Made by a program: the position numbers and the translations under genes
Shown: positions 12,536 through 13,491 of the stretch, piece after piece
Layout: each line of letters starts with the position of its first letter
Position numbering within the stretch: the stretch's first letter is position 1
Notes under the pieces: generated by a model
The model's input: only the letters and a program-made list of their open reading frames with translations
Database searches by the model: none
What the model was told of the DNA's origin: nothing
DNA from: DASRTE01 sp035253685
GTDB lineage: Bacteria; Actinomycetota; Actinomycetes; Jiangellales; Jiangellaceae
Assembly: GCA_035253685.1 (NCBI GenBank)
Contig: DATFBR010000099.1
Coordinates: forward strand, 1 to 13,491
Reading direction: 5' to 3'
Length of the DNA stretch: 13,491 bases

Positions 12536-13491
12536 ATGGCGACCTCCGTCACCCTGCCGGCACTCGGCGAAAGCGTCACCGAGGGCACGGTGACCCGCTG
12601 GCTCAAGCAGCCCGGCGAAGAGGTTCAGGCCGACGAGCCCCTGGTCGAGGTGTCCACCGACAAGGTCGACACCGAGATCCCGTCCCCGGCGTCGGGCACT
12701 CTGCTCGAGATCAAGGTCGCCGAGGACGAGACCGTCGAGGTCGGCACCGAACTCGCCGTCATCGGCGACTCCGCCGACGGAGGCGGCGCTGACGCGGGCG
12801 CACCGCAAGCGTCCGATCAGGAGCAGGCACCGGCCGAGGCCCAGCAAGCGCCCGCCGAGGCCCAGCAAGCGCCGGCCGAGGCCCAGCCCGAGCCCGAGTC
12901 CGAGCGGGCGCCGGAACCCGAACCGGCCGCGCGCGAGGATCAGCCCGCCGAGGCGACGCCAGTGGCCGCCACGGAAGCCCAGGACGATTCGGCGGCCGAA
13001 CCGGAGCCGGCACCGAGTCCCGAGCCGGCGACGCAGCCAGCCCCAGCGTCCGGCGGGGCGGACGGAACGCCGGTCACGCTCCCGGCGCTCGGAGAAAGTG
13101 TCACCGAGGGCACGGTCACCCGCTGGCTCAAGCAGGTCGGCGACCAGGTGGAGTCGGACGAGCCGCTGCTCGAGGTGTCGACCGACAAGGTGGACACCGA
13201 GATCCCGTCCCCGGCGTCGGGCACTCTGCTCGAGATCAAGGTCGCCGAGGACGAGACCGTCGAGGTCGGCACCGAACTCGCCGTCATCGGCGGCGGCGCC
13301 GCCGCGGCAGAGCAACGGCCACAGCCCGCGCAGGCCGAGCCCGAGGCACCCGCGGCGCCAGAACCCGCCGCCGGCGCCGAGACACCGATCGCCGCCGAGG
13401 CCAGCGAGCGGGCTGCAGCGGAGGCACAGTCGCAGGAACAGGCCGCGGAATCCCCGGCAGCGCCGGCACAGGCCGAGCCCAGCGGGGCCGA
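12536..13491 (+). CDS. sucB: 2-oxoacid dehydrogenase E2 (dihydrolipoamide acyltransferase, SucB type), 3' end outside the window
   Basis: E2 forms the core of 2-oxoglutarate/pyruvate dehydrogenase and carries acyl groups on swinging lipoyl arms. The first 318 residues are visible. Lipoyl domain 1 (about 3-77) has its lipoylated lysine at 43 in STDKVDTE. A long Ala/Pro/Glu/Gln linker follows. Lipoyl domain 2 (about 178-252) has Lys218 in the same motif, and a second flexible linker runs to the window edge. The E3/E1-binding and catalytic domains are missing because the window ends. Two or three lipoyl domains are normal for the actinobacterial SucB/DlaT type. The ATG has GGAGAGGA at 12521-12528, 7 nt upstream. 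Whether it serves pyruvate, 2-oxoglutarate or both cannot be decided here; in mycobacteria the equivalent E2 (DlaT) serves pyruvate dehydrogenase. Confidence 0.95.
   Translation, partial: MATSVTLPALGESVTEGTVTRWLKQPGEEVQADEPLVEVSTDKVDTEIPSPASGTLLEIKVAEDETVEVGTELAVIGDSADGGGADAGAPQASDQEQAPAEAQQAPAEAQQAPAEAQPEPESERAPEPEPAAREDQPAEATPVAATEAQDDSAAEPEPAPSPEPATQPAPASGGADGTPVTLPALGESVTEGTVTRWLKQVGDQVESDEPLLEVSTDKVDTEIPSPASGTLLEIKVAEDETVEVGTELAVIGGGAAAAEQRPQPAQAEPEAPAAPEPAAGAETPIAAEASERAAAEAQSQEQAAESPAAPAQAEPSGA
12668..12767 (+). repeat. 100-bp direct repeat, copy 1 (3' half of lipoyl domain 1)
   Basis: These bases are identical at every position to 13193-13292, 525 bp (175 codons) downstream. They encode the part of the lipoyl domain just after the lipoyl-lysine codon. 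The 5' halves of the two domains (from 12548 and 13073) differ at about 18 positions, many of them synonymous. Confidence 0.95.
12827..12889 (+). repeat. Tandem 21-bp repeat in the E2 linker, three copies
   Basis: The unit encodes APAEAQQ. Copies are at 12827-12847, 12848-12868 and 12869-12889, the last ending APAEAQP. Differences between copies are few. It extends the flexible linker between the two lipoyl domains, and the copy number may vary between strains. Confidence 0.85.
13193..13292 (+). repeat. 100-bp direct repeat, copy 2 (3' half of lipoyl domain 2)
   Basis: This is the identical partner of 12668-12767, in the same reading frame. The identity stops abruptly on both sides: a G/C difference in the valine codon just before, and an A/G difference just after. 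Confidence 0.95.

Overview
The window is a GC-rich stretch (close to 70% by eye) of an actinobacterial chromosome. The evidence is GTG starts, nearly exclusive G/C third positions, actinobacterial signature families (DUF3043, SCO2322-like secreted protein, SucB-type E2 with tandem lipoyl domains) and a gene order resembling, from memory, both the mycobacterial cobT-gcvT-pepB-dlaT region and the Streptomyces pepA-lpd-sucB region. The genus cannot be fixed from the sequence. No phage, IS, plasmid, CRISPR, tRNA or rRNA signal was seen. This is core metabolism with one vitamin-transport operon inserted.

Left part (1-1290): the 3' part of a DUF3043 membrane protein gene, translationally coupled to a GNAT acetyltransferase, converges on a small minus-strand conserved protein. 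An 8-bp hairpin containing both stop codons separates them.

Vitamin B12 transport operon (about 1366-5902): a clear cobalamin riboswitch precedes four tightly coupled genes. They encode a secreted, membrane-anchored protein (SCO2322-like), an ECF T component (CbiQ/CbrV-like), a fused double-ATPase (EcfA-EcfA', CbrU-like) and an S component (CbrT-like). Each of the last three starts with a GTG that overlaps the preceding TGA. The logical reading is a B12-repressed ECF importer of cobalamin or a corrinoid precursor. Its oddity is the extracellular anchored partner, because ECF importers normally have no extracytoplasmic binding protein. Two strong hairpins (5940-6035) close this operon.

Corrinoid and one-carbon part (6109-8313): a CobT homologue whose signature motifs are strongly altered converges on gcvT (glycine cleavage T protein). 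Again a hairpin contains both stop codons.

Right part (8352-13491): pepA (M17 leucyl aminopeptidase) is coupled by a 4-nt overlap to a dimethylargininase gene, followed on the opposite strand by a 104-residue conserved protein of unknown role. Divergent from that lies lpdA (E3), then the 5' part of sucB (E2 of 2-oxoacid dehydrogenase), which runs off the window. The E2 has two lipoyl domains that share a perfectly identical 100-bp block, suggesting recent gene conversion or duplication.

The strongest candidates for something under-described are the secreted anchored protein in the B12-riboswitch/ECF operon and the divergent CobT next to it.
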